This document shows positions 1-10,333 of a DNA stretch of 64,000 nt, piece by piece. Numbering within the stretch: position 1 is the stretch's first letter; every line of letters begins with the position of its first letter. The stretch is from Dermatobacter hominis. Lineage in GTDB: Bacteria; Actinomycetota; Acidimicrobiia; Acidimicrobiales; Microtrichaceae. The notes beneath the pieces were generated by a model, which worked only from the letters and a program-made list of their open reading frames with translations, was not told the origin of the DNA and did not search any database. The position numbers and the translations under genes are program-made. The stretch covers positions 3,162,001 through 3,226,000 of the forward strand of contig NZ_CP085840.1 of the NCBI RefSeq assembly GCF_020715685.1, given 5' to 3'.

Positions 1-82
1 TCAGGGCCGCCAGGAGCAGCACCCAGCGGTCGGAGGGCCGGCGCTGCTCCACGTCGGTCCGTTGCTCGTCGGTGATCGTCAC
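1..82 (-). CDS. N-terminal fragment of a probable membrane protein (runs off left edge)
   Basis: On the minus strand a GTG start at 82 opens a frame that stays open for 27 codons to the window edge. The peptide begins MTITDEQRTDVEQ, continues with a charged stretch RRPSDR, and then enters a hydrophobic run WVLLLAAL, like a short cytoplasmic N-terminus leading into a first membrane helix (for example of a transporter). An AGGGG element sits about six bases upstream of the GTG. The gene would be divergent from the cyclase gene starting at 196. Only the first residues are visible, so no family can be assigned. Confidence 0.45.
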   Translation of the reverse strand, partial: MTITDEQRTDVEQRRPSDRWVLLLAAL

Positions 83-180
83 TCCGCCCCTGCCTGCCGT
101 CTCCCGCTGCGCCCCCGGCAGCCGCACCAGTGTCCGACGATGGTCGCTGCGGCACAAGTCCCGGCTGTCCGGGTCGCCCG

Positions 181-186
181 TATGCT
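181..186 (+). promoter_or_regulatory. -10 element (TATGCT) of the cyclase gene
   Basis: TATGCT ends nine bases before the ATG at 196, and no Shine-Dalgarno sequence lies between. The transcript would be leaderless or have only a base or two of leader. Inferred from position and from the same arrangement at many other genes in this window. Confidence 0.45.
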
Positions 187-195
187 GGGCGGATC

Positions 196-3100
196 ATGGA
201 TTGCCCCAGCTGCGGTTCGCAGTGCGCGGCGGGGGCCCGGTTCTGCTGGTCGTGCGGGCAGCCCCTCCGGGCCCCGACCGAGGAGCGTCGGGTCGTCACG
301 GTGCTCTTCGCCGACCTCGTGGGCTTCACCGCGCTCTCGGAGCACCTCGACCCGGAGCAGGTCAAGCGGCTGGTCGACCACGCGTTCGAGCGGCTGGTCC
401 GCGACGTGACCGCCTTCGGCGGCCGGGTCGACAAGATCGTGGGCGACGCCATCGTCGCCCTGTTCGGCGCCCCGGTCGCCCACGAGGACGACGCCGAGCG
501 CGCCGTGCGGGCCGCCCTCCGCATGCAGGAGACGCTCGCCACCTACGCGACCGAGAGCGGCGCCGGCATCCGCATGCGCATCGGCGTGAACACCGGCGAG
601 GTGCTCGTCGGCGCCCTCCGGGCCGGCGGCGACTACACGGCCATGGGCGACGTGGTGAACACCGCGTCGCGGCTGCAGACCCTGGCCGAGCCGGGCGAGG
701 TGCTGGTGGGCGAGGCGACTCAGCTCGCGACGCGGGCGGTCATCTCCTACGAGTCCCGAGGTGCGCTCGTCCCCCGTGGGCGCGAGCACCCGATCAACGT
801 GTGGACGGCCCTCGCCGCCGTGCAGCCCCCGGGCTACCGCCCCCGCCAGCGCGAGACGCCGCTGATCGGGCGGGACCGGGAGATGGACTCGATCACCGAC
901 GCGCTGCGCGTCTCGGTCGGGCGCGGCCGCGGCCAGATGGTCCTGATCCTCGGCGAGGCCGGCGTCGGCAAGACCCGGCTCGCCAACGAGGTGGCCGACG
1001 TCGCCGCGCTCGAGCACGGGCTGACGCACTTCAGCGGCCGCTGCGTGCCCTACGGCGAGGCGAACCCGTGGTGGCCGGTGGCCGAGGCGCTGCGGGCCGG
1101 CTGCGGCGTGCGCCGGGACGACCCGCTCGAGGTGGCCCGGGAGCGGACCGCCACCGCGGTCGCCCGGGTCTGCACGCCGCCCACGCCGCTGCGCGCCGAC
1201 CTCCTCGAGCACCTGGCGGAGCACGACCTCGCCGCGGCCGACCCCGAGGACGGCGGTGGTCCTCGGGACGTAGGCGCCGACGACGCGGACGGCGGCGACG
1301 AGGCGAGGGCGGCGGTCGTCAACGGGCTGCTGCACCTCATGGGCTACGACGGTCCGCTCCGCGGGCTCGACGGGCCGGCCGCCCGCACTGCGGCGACCGA
1401 GGCCCTGCTCACGTTCCTCGAGGCGTCGGTGCGCCAGGGGCCGATCATGATCCGGCTCGCGGACCTGCACTGGGCCGACCAGGCGGTGCTCGACCTGCTC
1501 GACGAGGTCTCGGTGCAGCTGGCGCGGCTGCCGTTCCTCTTCGTCGGCACCGCCCGTCGGGCGCTCCAGGACCGGTGGTCGCCGAGGATCGGCCGCTTCA
1601 ACACGATGGTCATCAACCTCGACCCGCTCGACCGGGGGTCGTCCGCGCTGCTGCTCGACACGCTGGCGGGCGGCGACCTCGACCACCGCACCCGGGCGAC
1701 GCTGCTCGACCGCTCGGGCGGCAACCCCTTCTACCTCGAGGAGCTGGTCACCCTCGTCGGCCAGCAGAGCGCCGACGGCGAGCCGGCCGAGGTGTCGTCC
1801 GGCGAGGCCCTGCCCGACACGCTGCGCGGGCTGGTGGCCGCCCGCATCGACGGCCTGACGGTCGAGGAGCAGCAGGTGCTCGAGGACGCCGCGGTGTGGG
1901 GCTCGTCGGGGCCGATCGAGGTGCTGCACCGGATCGCCGCGGCCATGCGCGACGTCGACGACGTCACCCCCGTCGTGCAGTCGATGGCCGACAAGGACGT
2001 GATGGTCTTCGACGGCGCCGACTGGTCGTTCCGCTCCGACCTGATCCGCGAGGTCGCCTACGCCCGGCTGACCAAGCACGAGCGGCTGGTGCGCCACCGC
2101 GGCATCGCCGAGTACATGGAGCGCAAGTCGAACGGTCACACGATCGACGACGGGACGACCGACACGATCGCCCGCCACTACGTGGTGGCGGCGCGGCTCG
2201 ACCGGGACCTCGGCGGTCGCCCCGGTTCGACCGAGCGCATCGTCGAGCATGCGGTGCGGTGGGCGCTCGAGGCGGCCCGCCGGGCCGAGGACGACGGCGC
2301 GTGGCTGCTTGCCCGCCGCCTCTACACCCAGGCGCTCGACCTGCTCGACGAGGACGCCCTGGCCGACCGCTACCGCTGCCTCGTCGGCCGGGCCCGCGTC
2401 CGGGCCGAGGCGTGGGACGAGCAGGGATCCCGTCGCGACGCGGCCGAGGCGCTCGAGCTCGCCGACGCCCTCGGCGACCCCGGCCTCCGGGCCCACGCGC
2501 TGCTCCGCATGGCGACCGCCGCCGCCCGCTCGGGCGAGCTGACGCAGGCCGACGGCGAGCTGGCCGAGGCGATCGAGATCTTCGACGGCGTCGGCGACTC
2601 CCGCGGCCGGGCCGAGGCGCTCCGGCAGCGTGGCCTGGCCGAGCTGCTCCGTGGCGACTCGAGGGCCGCCGAGGAGCCGATCGCCGCCGCGCTCGACGCC
2701 TTCCGGGCGATCGGGGACCGCCGTGGTGAGGCGTGGTCGCTGCAGAACCTGGCGTGGATCGCCCTGTCGGACGGGCGCCTCGACGCGGCCGACTCCTTCA
2801 TCGCTGCGTCGGAGCGGGCGTTCCGCGAGGTGGGCGATCCGGGTGGGCTGGCCTGGGCGCAGGGCCTGATGGCGTTCACGAGGCTGCAGCAGGGCGACCT
2901 CGACGCCGCGGCGTCGATCGCGGGTCGGATCCTGCGCGAGTGCGAGCGCCGGGGCGACCGCTTCGGCGAGGGGATGATGCTGACGGTGCAGGCGCACGTG
3001 GAGCTGTGGCGCGGCCACACCACGGCCGCCGCGACGTCGGCGAGCCAGGCCGTCGCCGCGTTCCGGACCTCGACCGAGCTGTCCTCGACCGTCGGGCCCG

Positions 3101-3831
3101 AGCAGGCGCTCGCCGTCGCGGGCCGGGCCGAGATCATGGCGGGCAACGTCGGCAAGGGTCGCCACCTGCTCGCCGAGGCGATCAGGTCGGGCCACGGCGG
3201 CAGCGGGATCGGCGAGTTCGCCATGGGCGTGGCGCTCGTGACCGGCGTGCAGATCGGCCGTCCCGAGCGGCTGCTCGACGTCACGGCCGAGCGCTGGATC
3301 GGCGCGGCCGGATCGGGCCGCTCCGCCGCGCAGGAGGCGGTGTTCGCCCTCGCGCTGGCCCAGGCCGGTCGGACCGACGAGGCCGTGCCCCTCGCCCGGA
3401 CCGCCATGGAGGGGGAGCCCGACGGCGGCTACGTCCTGTCGTGCGGGGCGCTCGTGCTGGCCGCCGCCGGCCTGACCGACGAGGCCCGTGCCGCCGCCGA
3501 CCGCGTGCTGGCGCTCGGGCGCACGACCTACCTCGACCGCATCTGGGCCCACATCGCGGTGGCGCTGGTCGAGCCCGGCCCCGACGGCGAGCAGGCGTTG
3601 GCCCGCGCCGAGGCGGAGCTTGGGCTGGGCGAGGACGTCGTGGCCGTGGCCGTGGTCGGGCTCGCCCGACTGGTGTGCCAGGCCCGGTCGGAGGGCCGGT
3701 TGGCCGACCTCGACGAGCTGCGGGTGGAGCGCTCCGACGTGGGTCGTGCGCTCGCCGACCTGGGGCTCTCCGACACCTGCTGGTCCGACCTCTTCGTCGC
3801 GGCGGCCGGCGCCGTCCCCGTCCCGTCCTGA
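196..3831 (+). CDS. Zinc-ribbon / class III adenylate cyclase / AAA-ATPase / TPR signalling protein
   Basis: 1211 residues. An N-terminal zinc ribbon (Cys3, Cys6, Cys17, Cys20) is followed by a class III nucleotide cyclase domain (about residues 35-210). Its two metal-binding Asp motifs (FADLVGFT and KIVGDAIVALFG) and the VNTASRL Asn/Arg motif are intact, so cyclase activity is plausible. Next come an AAA/STAND-type ATPase domain with Walker A GEAGVGKT and a DLHWAD Walker B region, and then a long helical TPR-like C-terminal half (about 650-1211). Such proteins are large cytosolic sensors; the input signal is unknown. ATG at 196 is preferred over an in-frame ATG at 130, because the zinc ribbon starts at 196 and a -10-like hexamer lies just upstream. 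It is convergent with the peroxiredoxin gene. Confidence 0.9.
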   Translation: MDCPSCGSQCAAGARFCWSCGQPLRAPTEERRVVTVLFADLVGFTALSEHLDPEQVKRLVDHAFERLVRDVTAFGGRVDKIVGDAIVALFGAPVAHEDDAERAVRAALRMQETLATYATESGAGIRMRIGVNTGEVLVGALRAGGDYTAMGDVVNTASRLQTLAEPGEVLVGEATQLATRAVISYESRGALVPRGREHPINVWTALAAVQPPGYRPRQRETPLIGRDREMDSITDALRVSVGRGRGQMVLILGEAGVGKTRLANEVADVAALEHGLTHFSGRCVPYGEANPWWPVAEALRAGCGVRRDDPLEVARERTATAVARVCTPPTPLRADLLEHLAEHDLAAADPEDGGGPRDVGADDADGGDEARAAVVNGLLHLMGYDGPLRGLDGPAARTAATEALLTFLEASVRQGPIMIRLADLHWADQAVLDLLDEVSVQLARLPFLFVGTARRALQDRWSPRIGRFNTMVINLDPLDRGSSALLLDTLAGGDLDHRTRATLLDRSGGNPFYLEELVTLVGQQSADGEPAEVSSGEALPDTLRGLVAARIDGLTVEEQQVLEDAAVWGSSGPIEVLHRIAAAMRDVDDVTPVVQSMADKDVMVFDGADWSFRSDLIREVAYARLTKHERLVRHRGIAEYMERKSNGHTIDDGTTDTIARHYVVAARLDRDLGGRPGSTERIVEHAVRWALEAARRAEDDGAWLLARRLYTQALDLLDEDALADRYRCLVGRARVRAEAWDEQGSRRDAAEALELADALGDPGLRAHALLRMATAAARSGELTQADGELAEAIEIFDGVGDSRGRAEALRQRGLAELLRGDSRAAEEPIAAALDAFRAIGDRRGEAWSLQNLAWIALSDGRLDAADSFIAASERAFREVGDPGGLAWAQGLMAFTRLQQGDLDAAASIAGRILRECERRGDRFGEGMMLTVQAHVELWRGHTTAAATSASQAVAAFRTSTELSSTVGPEQALAVAGRAEIMAGNVGKGRHLLAEAIRSGHGGSGIGEFAMGVALVTGVQIGRPERLLDVTAERWIGAAGSGRSAAQEAVFALALAQAGRTDEAVPLARTAMEGEPDGGYVLSCGALVLAAAGLTDEARAAADRVLALGRTTYLDRIWAHIAVALVEPGPDGEQALARAEAELGLGEDVVAVAVVGLARLVCQARSEGRLADLDELRVERSDVGRALADLGLSDTCWSDLFVAAAGAVPVPS

Positions 3832-3882
3832 CCGGCCCAAGTGGTCGACGGGCCCGGCTCGCGGTCCCTGCCCCCGGACGCG

Positions 3883-3944
3883 GACGAGGCGGACCCGGTG
3901 GGTCCGCCTCGTCGATCGCGCGGTCCGGCGCAGCGTGCTGCGCC
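3883..3944. terminator. Two tandem GC-rich hairpins between convergent genes
   Basis: A perfect 14-bp stem (GACGAGGCGGACCC at 3883-3896 with its complement at 3900-3913, loop GGT) is followed by a 7-bp stem (GGCGCAG at 3927-3933 with 3938-3944). Neither has a T-tract. They lie between the stop codons of the cyclase and peroxiredoxin genes, so they probably act as a bidirectional terminator of the U-tract-less kind common in high-GC actinobacteria. Confidence 0.6.
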
Positions 3945-3952
3945 GATCGGGC

Positions 3953-4585
3953 TCAGCCCGGCTGCGGCACGTAGCGCAGGTAGGGCTTCTCGGCTCGCCA
4001 GCCGTCGGGGTAGGTCGCCTTGGCGTCCTCGTCGGAGACGGCGGGGACGATGATGACCTCCTCGCCCTCCTTCCAGTTGGCCGGCGTGGCGACCTTGTGG
4101 TTGGCGGTGAGCTGGAGCGAGTCGATGACCCGGAGGATCTCGTCGAAGTTGCGGCCGGTCGAGGCCGGGTAGGTCAGCGTGAGCTTGACCTTGTCGTCCG
4201 GGCCGATGATGAACACGGAGCGCACGGTCAGCGTGTCGTTCGCGTTCGGGTGGATCATGTCGTAGAGGTCGGCGACCTTGCGGTCCGGGTCGGCGAGCAG
4301 CGGGAAGTTCAGGGCGGCGCCCTGCGTCTCCTCGATGTCCTTGCTCCACTCGCCGTGCTCGGCGACGCCGTCGACGGACAGGCCGATGACCTTGACGTTG
4401 CGCTTGTCGAACTCGGGCTTCAGCTTGGCGACGGCGCCGAGCTCGGTGGTGCAGACCGGCGTGAAGTCCTTCGGGTGCGAGAACAGGACGGCCCAGCTGC
4501 CCTTCTTCCAGTCCAGGAAGTCGATCGTTCCCTCGGTGCTCTCGGCGGTGAAGTCGGGGGCGTCGTCGCCCAGTCGGATGGCCAT
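3953..4585 (-). CDS. 1-Cys peroxiredoxin (Prx6 type)
   Basis: 210 residues. An AhpC/TSA thioredoxin fold carries the peroxidatic motif FTPVCTTE with Cys45, and the C-terminal extension typical of the Prx6 group (ANWKEGEEVIIVP) is present. Cys45 is the only cysteine, so there is no resolving Cys and reduction must use an outside thiol. It reduces H2O2 or organic peroxides in the cytosol. ATG 4585 is chosen because a good AGGAG lies seven bases upstream; an in-frame start further upstream would add a non-conserved tail. The palindrome at 4665-4691, resembling an Rrf2/IscR operator, suggests redox or Fe-S control. Confidence 0.95.
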   Translation of the reverse strand: MAIRLGDDAPDFTAESTEGTIDFLDWKKGSWAVLFSHPKDFTPVCTTELGAVAKLKPEFDKRNVKVIGLSVDGVAEHGEWSKDIEETQGAALNFPLLADPDRKVADLYDMIHPNANDTLTVRSVFIIGPDDKVKLTLTYPASTGRNFDEILRVIDSLQLTANHKVATPANWKEGEEVIIVPAVSDEDAKATYPDGWRAEKPYLRYVPQPG

Positions 4586-4664
4586 CTGGATCTCCTCTGA
4601 TCGCAGGTCGGTGTGCTGCTCGCAGCCCGTGTGCGGGGCGCCGGCGATCGGGTCGCCGCCTCGC

Positions 4665-4691
4665 AATACCCGACCAACGTAGTCGGGTATT
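4665..4691 (-). promoter_or_regulatory. Palindrome resembling an Rrf2/IscR-type operator, upstream of peroxiredoxin
   Basis: Perfect 10-bp arms AATACCCGAC (4665-4674) and GTCGGGTATT (4682-4691) are separated by 7 bp, about 80 bp upstream of the peroxiredoxin ATG. The central 25 bp agree at 22 positions with the IscR type 1 consensus as I remember it (ATAsyyGACtr...yaGTCrrsTAT). On the minus strand a possible promoter (TTGTCC, 18-bp spacer, TACGTT) overlaps the site. Rrf2 regulators sense Fe-S or redox state; no Rrf2 gene is in the window. Confidence 0.6.
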
Positions 4692-4761
4692 CATCTGGTG
4701 GACAACGGCCGCAGGCCCCGGATGCTTCCCGTCCCGGACGGGGCGAGGTGTGACGGATGTC

Positions 4762-4821
4762 TGCGAACTTCTGCAAGCGCGACCGTTGATCCAGTTCGCA
4801 AGTGCTTGCTACAGTAAGCAC
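4762..4821 (+). promoter_or_regulatory. Promoter with nested inverted repeats for the small helical-protein gene
   Basis: A plausible promoter is TTGATC (4786-4791), an 18-bp spacer, and TACAGT (4810-4815). Two inverted repeats surround it: TGCGAACT (4762-4769) with AGTTCGCA (4793-4800), and GTGCTT (4802-4807) with AAGCAC (4816-4821), the second straddling the -10 box. This suggests repressor binding. Apart from these repeats and the peroxiredoxin operator, nothing else is visible in the 324-bp divergent gap 4586-4909. Confidence 0.45.
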
Positions 4822-4909
4822 ACGCAAGCGGGGAGCAAAGGGCTCTCCGACTCCCGGCGGACACCCCCACCGCCGACGGAGCGATCAACCTGACCCGCGG
4901 AGGTCACCC

Positions 4910-5227
4910 ATGGACACGCTGCTCGATCCGGTCACCGATCTGCAGGACAAGGTCGTCGACGGTGTGAAGCGCACCAAGCAGCCCGTCGCCGACGCCATCA
5001 CCGGCGCCGTCGCCCTGCTCCTCGAGCGGGTGCCCGAGGTGCCGGCGCTGCCCTACGCCGAGGTCATCCCGACCCCGCTGGAGCTCATCGACAACCAGGC
5101 GAAGTTCGCCACCAAGGTCGTCAACGCCACCAAGTCCGTCGCCATCGCCGCCGCCAAGGCGGCCGCCCCGGTGACCGACCAGCTGCTCGACCGCGGCGCC
5201 GCGGTCTCGGCGGTCAAGGCGGCCTGA
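4910..5227 (+). CDS. Small Ala/Val-rich helical protein, unknown function
   Basis: 105 residues beginning MDTLLDPVTDLQDKVVDGVK. There is no signal peptide. The sequence is amphipathic and helical with Ala/Lys-rich stretches (ATKSVAIAAAKAAAPV) and a central proline-containing segment (VPEVPALPYAEVIPTPLE). The ATG is preceded by GCGGAGGT at a good distance. The helical, Ala-rich composition recalls phasin-like or surface-adhesion helices, but no family is recognised. It has its own promoter region with inverted repeats and a strong hairpin after the gene, so it is probably monocistronic. Confidence 0.7.
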   Translation: MDTLLDPVTDLQDKVVDGVKRTKQPVADAITGAVALLLERVPEVPALPYAEVIPTPLELIDNQAKFATKVVNATKSVAIAAAKAAAPVTDQLLDRGAAVSAVKAA

Positions 5228-5346
5228 GCCCCGACCCCACTGCTCCGGCCGCACGGCGGCCCGAGCGACAGCACTGGTCCGGACCACATCCCCCTGGGGT
5301 CCGGAGACCAGCACCGCCACGACACCCCCCTGGCGTGAGCGGTCCG

Positions 5347-5374
5347 GACGGCGGGCCCGAGAGGGCCCGCCGTC
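5347..5374. terminator. 12-bp GC-rich hairpin with GAGA loop
   Basis: GACGGCGGGCCC (5347-5358) pairs perfectly with 5363-5374 around the loop GAGA. There is no T-tract. It lies between the convergent small-protein gene (ends 5227) and the acyltransferase gene (ends 5446). A weaker inverted repeat based on TCCGGACC lies near 5277-5305. Confidence 0.6.
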
Positions 5375-5394
5375 CCGCGTCCGGGCCCTGTCGG

Positions 5395-5441
5395 GTCGTC
5401 AGGCCGCGGTCAGGTCGTCAGGCCGCGGTCAGGTCGTCAGG
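5395..5441. repeat. 19-bp tandem repeat, about 2.5 copies
   Basis: The unit GTCGTCAGGCCGCGGTCAG occurs exactly at 5395-5413 and 5414-5432, followed by a partial third copy to 5441. It lies immediately downstream of the acyltransferase stop codon (minus strand, 5446). Confidence 0.85.
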
Positions 5442-5445
5442 ACGG

Positions 5446-6663
5446 TCAGGTCCGGGGCGCGCCCGCCGGGGCGGCCTCGTGGCGGTCGCCGTAGCGGGCC
5501 GTCTTGCGGCGCAGGAACGGCGACTCGATGAAGCGCCACGACAGCTCGGCGACGCCCATGCTGGCGACGATCAGCACGGCCGTGCGGACGAGCAGCACCG
5601 CCTTGCCGCCCGGCTTGGGCACCAGCACGTTGAGCACCTCGTGCCAGAGGTAGAGCCCGTAGGCCCGCTTGCCGATCCAGACCGCCAGCGGCAGGGCCAG
5701 CCACCGCGCCGGGCCGACCTGCGGGTTGAGGTGGATCCACAGCACGGCGAACGGGATGCCGGCGAGCGCGAGGTTGAACCCGACGCTGCCGAAGGGGTCG
5801 AAGAGCCCGACGCGCCCGGCCAGCAGCAGCTCGGCGACGAGGAGGAGCGCGCCGATCGCGGCCGCGGCGTCGAGCCAGCGTCGCCGCGGGGTGCCCGCAG
5901 CGCCGGCGACCATCGCGTAGCGGCGGACGACGAGGGCGAGCAGGCAGCCGACCAGGAGCTGGTCGAACCGCATCGCCGAGAAGCGGTAGAGCACCTCGCC
6001 GGCGTAGGAGACCCCGGTGCCCTTGAACGCGTCGTCGACCGTCCAGTTCACCCCCACGACCTCGCCCGACAGCCGCACGGCCACCCAGAACGCCGCCCAC
6101 AGCGACGCTGCGACGATCAGCGCCCGCTGCCGGCGGATCGTGCGGAGGCCGAGCAGCAGCAGGAACGGCCAGAAGAAGTAGAACCACTCCTCGACCGACA
6201 GCGACCAGAGGTGGAACAGGACCCTCGGCGAGTCCTCGGTGGCGAAGCCGAAGAAGCCGATGAAGATCTGGTACGAGTACAGCGCCGCGGCGCCGAGCTC
6301 GGCCCACACCGACGGGTACTCCGCGCCGATGAAGATCGCGGCCACCGCGACCAGGGCCAGCAGCGTGTACATCGCGGGGAACAGGCGCAGCACCCGTCGG
6401 TGGTAGAAGCCGCGGAGGCTGACGCCGCCGGTGCGGTTGCGCTCGTCGAGCAGCAGGTTCGTGATCAGGAAGCCCGACAGGACGAAGAAGACGTCCACGC
6501 CGATGAGACCGCCGGCGAAGTACTCGGCGCCGAGGAAGTGGAAGACCATCACCGCCAGCACCGCCACGGCGCGGATGCCGTCGAGCGCCGGCTCGTAGTG
6601 CAGCGGGGCGGCGTCGACCCGGATGGGCCCGGCGGGCGCGGCGGTGTCGGGTGCGGCGGTCAC
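5446..6663 (-). CDS. Acyltransferase 3 family membrane protein (second of pair)
   Basis: 405 residues, multi-pass. The acyltransferase-3 (OafA/YrhL type) hallmarks are present: a near-N-terminal LDGIRAVAVLAVMVFHF segment with the family's His in the first helix, GVDVFFVLSGFLITNLLL, FYHRRVLRLFPAMY, the WSLSVEEWFYFFWP motif and a late YGLYLWHE motif. These enzymes acylate surface sugars, lipids or antibiotics at the cytoplasmic membrane; the substrate is unknown. The GTG start at 6663 overlaps the upstream gene's TGA by four bases (GTGA), so translation is probably coupled. No SGNH domain is fused. The stop codon sits next to a tandem repeat. Confidence 0.9.
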   Translation of the reverse strand: MTAAPDTAAPAGPIRVDAAPLHYEPALDGIRAVAVLAVMVFHFLGAEYFAGGLIGVDVFFVLSGFLITNLLLDERNRTGGVSLRGFYHRRVLRLFPAMYTLLALVAVAAIFIGAEYPSVWAELGAAALYSYQIFIGFFGFATEDSPRVLFHLWSLSVEEWFYFFWPFLLLLGLRTIRRQRALIVAASLWAAFWVAVRLSGEVVGVNWTVDDAFKGTGVSYAGEVLYRFSAMRFDQLLVGCLLALVVRRYAMVAGAAGTPRRRWLDAAAAIGALLLVAELLLAGRVGLFDPFGSVGFNLALAGIPFAVLWIHLNPQVGPARWLALPLAVWIGKRAYGLYLWHEVLNVLVPKPGGKAVLLVRTAVLIVASMGVAELSWRFIESPFLRRKTARYGDRHEAAPAGAPRT

Positions 6664-8012
6664 GGCCGTTGATCGGCCCCGGTGGAGGGGCCGGCGTGGT
6701 CCACGGGCGAGGGCGGCTCGACGTACGGCGGCGGTTCGATCGGCCCGTCCGCCCGTCCCGGCCCCGGGTCGGCCACGTCGCCGGCGGCCATCTCCGAGCG
6801 CAGCCGGTCCTGTGGGGCGGTGAAGCGCGTCTCCTTGATGTGCAGGAACCGGCGCTCGACGTAGCGGAAGCTCAACAGCCCGGCGCAGACGCCCAGCGCA
6901 GCCGCCACCAGACCGAGCCCGAGCTTCCGGGCGCCGTAGGAGGACTCGATGGCGGCGAGGAACGGGAGGAGGACCGGGATGTGCCAGAGGTAGATGCCGT
7001 ACGAGCGCTGCCCGAACCACTGGGCCCGGTGCCAGGCCAGGCCTCGGGCGATGAGCGACTCCTGGCGGAAGTACAGGTCCAGGACCAGTGGCACCAGCGC
7101 CCAGAGCGCCAGCTGGTAGCCGATGCTGCCGAACATGGTGAAGAACGGGAACCGGGAGGCGAAGAGGAGGACCCCGGCGAACATGACCCAGCCGAGCGCT
7201 CCCAGCACGGCGATGACCCGCCGCACGTGATCGGGGACGGGGCGGGGGATCCGCCGGGCGACGAAGGCGGCGAGGCAGCCGCAGACGATCATGTCGGGGC
7301 GCACGGCCGCGATCCGGTACACGACGCCCTGCCAGGTGAGCTGGTCCTGGTCGGCGAAGCGGGCCTCGATCCCGTCCCACGTGACGACGTGCTGGAGGCT
7401 CATCCGGAGCGTGACGAACAGCGCGATGAAGACCAGGCACCCGATGATCAGGTTGCGATCCGACCGCCGGGTGCCCCGCTTGAGGGAGCGTCGCAGCAGC
7501 ATCGGCCAGAAGAAGTAGAACTGCTCCTCGACCGTGAGGCTCCACGTGTGGCCGATCGCGCCGATCGTGGCGGGGAAGAACGCCGCGACGAGGAAGTAGA
7601 CGTAGAGGCTCGCCGCGAGGGACTCGACCCACCACAGGCCGGCGTCCTCGAGGGCGTTCGGGGCGAAGATCTGCACGGCGAGCATGAGCACCGTGAAGAT
7701 GCCGATCATGGCGTACATCGCCGGGAACAGCCGCAGGGCGCGCCGGGTGTAGAAGCGGCGCATGTCGATCCCGCCGCTGCGGTTCTGCTCGTCCAGGAGC
7801 AGCGACGTGATCAGGAAGCCGCTCGCGACGAAGAACCAGTCGATGATGATCGGCGACCCGGGGAGCAGCTTCGCCGTCACGCCGGCGTGGTAGAGCACGA
7901 CCTGGAGGACGAAGATGCCTCGGAACCCGTCGAACGACGGGATGTGCCCCAACCGCGGGGCCTGCACCTTGATGAGACGATCCGCGTCAGTCAGTGCAGC
8001 TGCGTCCGTCAT
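6660..8012 (-). CDS. Acyltransferase 3 family membrane protein (first of pair)
   Basis: 450 residues with the same motif order as its neighbour: IPSFDGFRGIFVLQVVLYH in helix 1, IDWFFVASGFLITSLLLDE, FYTRRALRLFPAMYA, WSLTVEEQFYFFWP, and YGIYLWHIPVLL, with about ten membrane helices. The C-terminal tail (from about 400) is soluble and proline-rich. It probably transfers acyl groups to an envelope glycan or lipid. The two neighbouring paralogues are clearly diverged, so they may act on different positions or substrates. A promoter with TGGACA and TACCGT boxes lies upstream (8064-8092). Confidence 0.9.
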   Translation of the reverse strand: MTDAAALTDADRLIKVQAPRLGHIPSFDGFRGIFVLQVVLYHAGVTAKLLPGSPIIIDWFFVASGFLITSLLLDEQNRSGGIDMRRFYTRRALRLFPAMYAMIGIFTVLMLAVQIFAPNALEDAGLWWVESLAASLYVYFLVAAFFPATIGAIGHTWSLTVEEQFYFFWPMLLRRSLKRGTRRSDRNLIIGCLVFIALFVTLRMSLQHVVTWDGIEARFADQDQLTWQGVVYRIAAVRPDMIVCGCLAAFVARRIPRPVPDHVRRVIAVLGALGWVMFAGVLLFASRFPFFTMFGSIGYQLALWALVPLVLDLYFRQESLIARGLAWHRAQWFGQRSYGIYLWHIPVLLPFLAAIESSYGARKLGLGLVAAALGVCAGLLSFRYVERRFLHIKETRFTAPQDRLRSEMAAGDVADPGPGRADGPIEPPPYVEPPSPVDHAGPSTGADQRP

Positions 8013-8063
8013 CGCTCCGCCCCGTCATGCCCCCCAGCTCCCTCGAGCTTCCAGAGCCATTGA

Positions 8064-8092
8064 ACGGTACCGACGCGGGCGGAGCCTGTCCA
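8064..8092 (-). promoter_or_regulatory. Promoter of the acyltransferase pair
   Basis: On the minus strand TGGACA (8092-8087), a 17-bp spacer and TACCGT (8069-8064) form a good sigma70-type promoter. The predicted leader is about 45 bases and includes a G-rich stretch before the ATG at 8012. Confidence 0.55.
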
Positions 8093-8113
8093 CGTCCGGA
8101 TCCGACGGGCGGC

Positions 8114-10201
<2,088 letters not shown>

Positions 10202-10333
10202 GGCGCCCCGAGTCTCCCACGGGCCTGCGACGATCCCGCGCCACAAACGGCGTGACACGCGGCCCCGCCCGCCGCGCCGGGCATGCGTCGGCTCACGTCC
10301 GCTGCGGGCGCCACCCGGCGCGCGTCCGGGGTG

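Noticed and set aside
79-3840. A 1253-codon open frame on the minus strand opposite the cyclase gene
   Set aside because: It is the third-position GC shadow of the cyclase: composition is Arg/Gly/Val/His-rich without domains, while the plus frame has complete cyclase and ATPase motifs.
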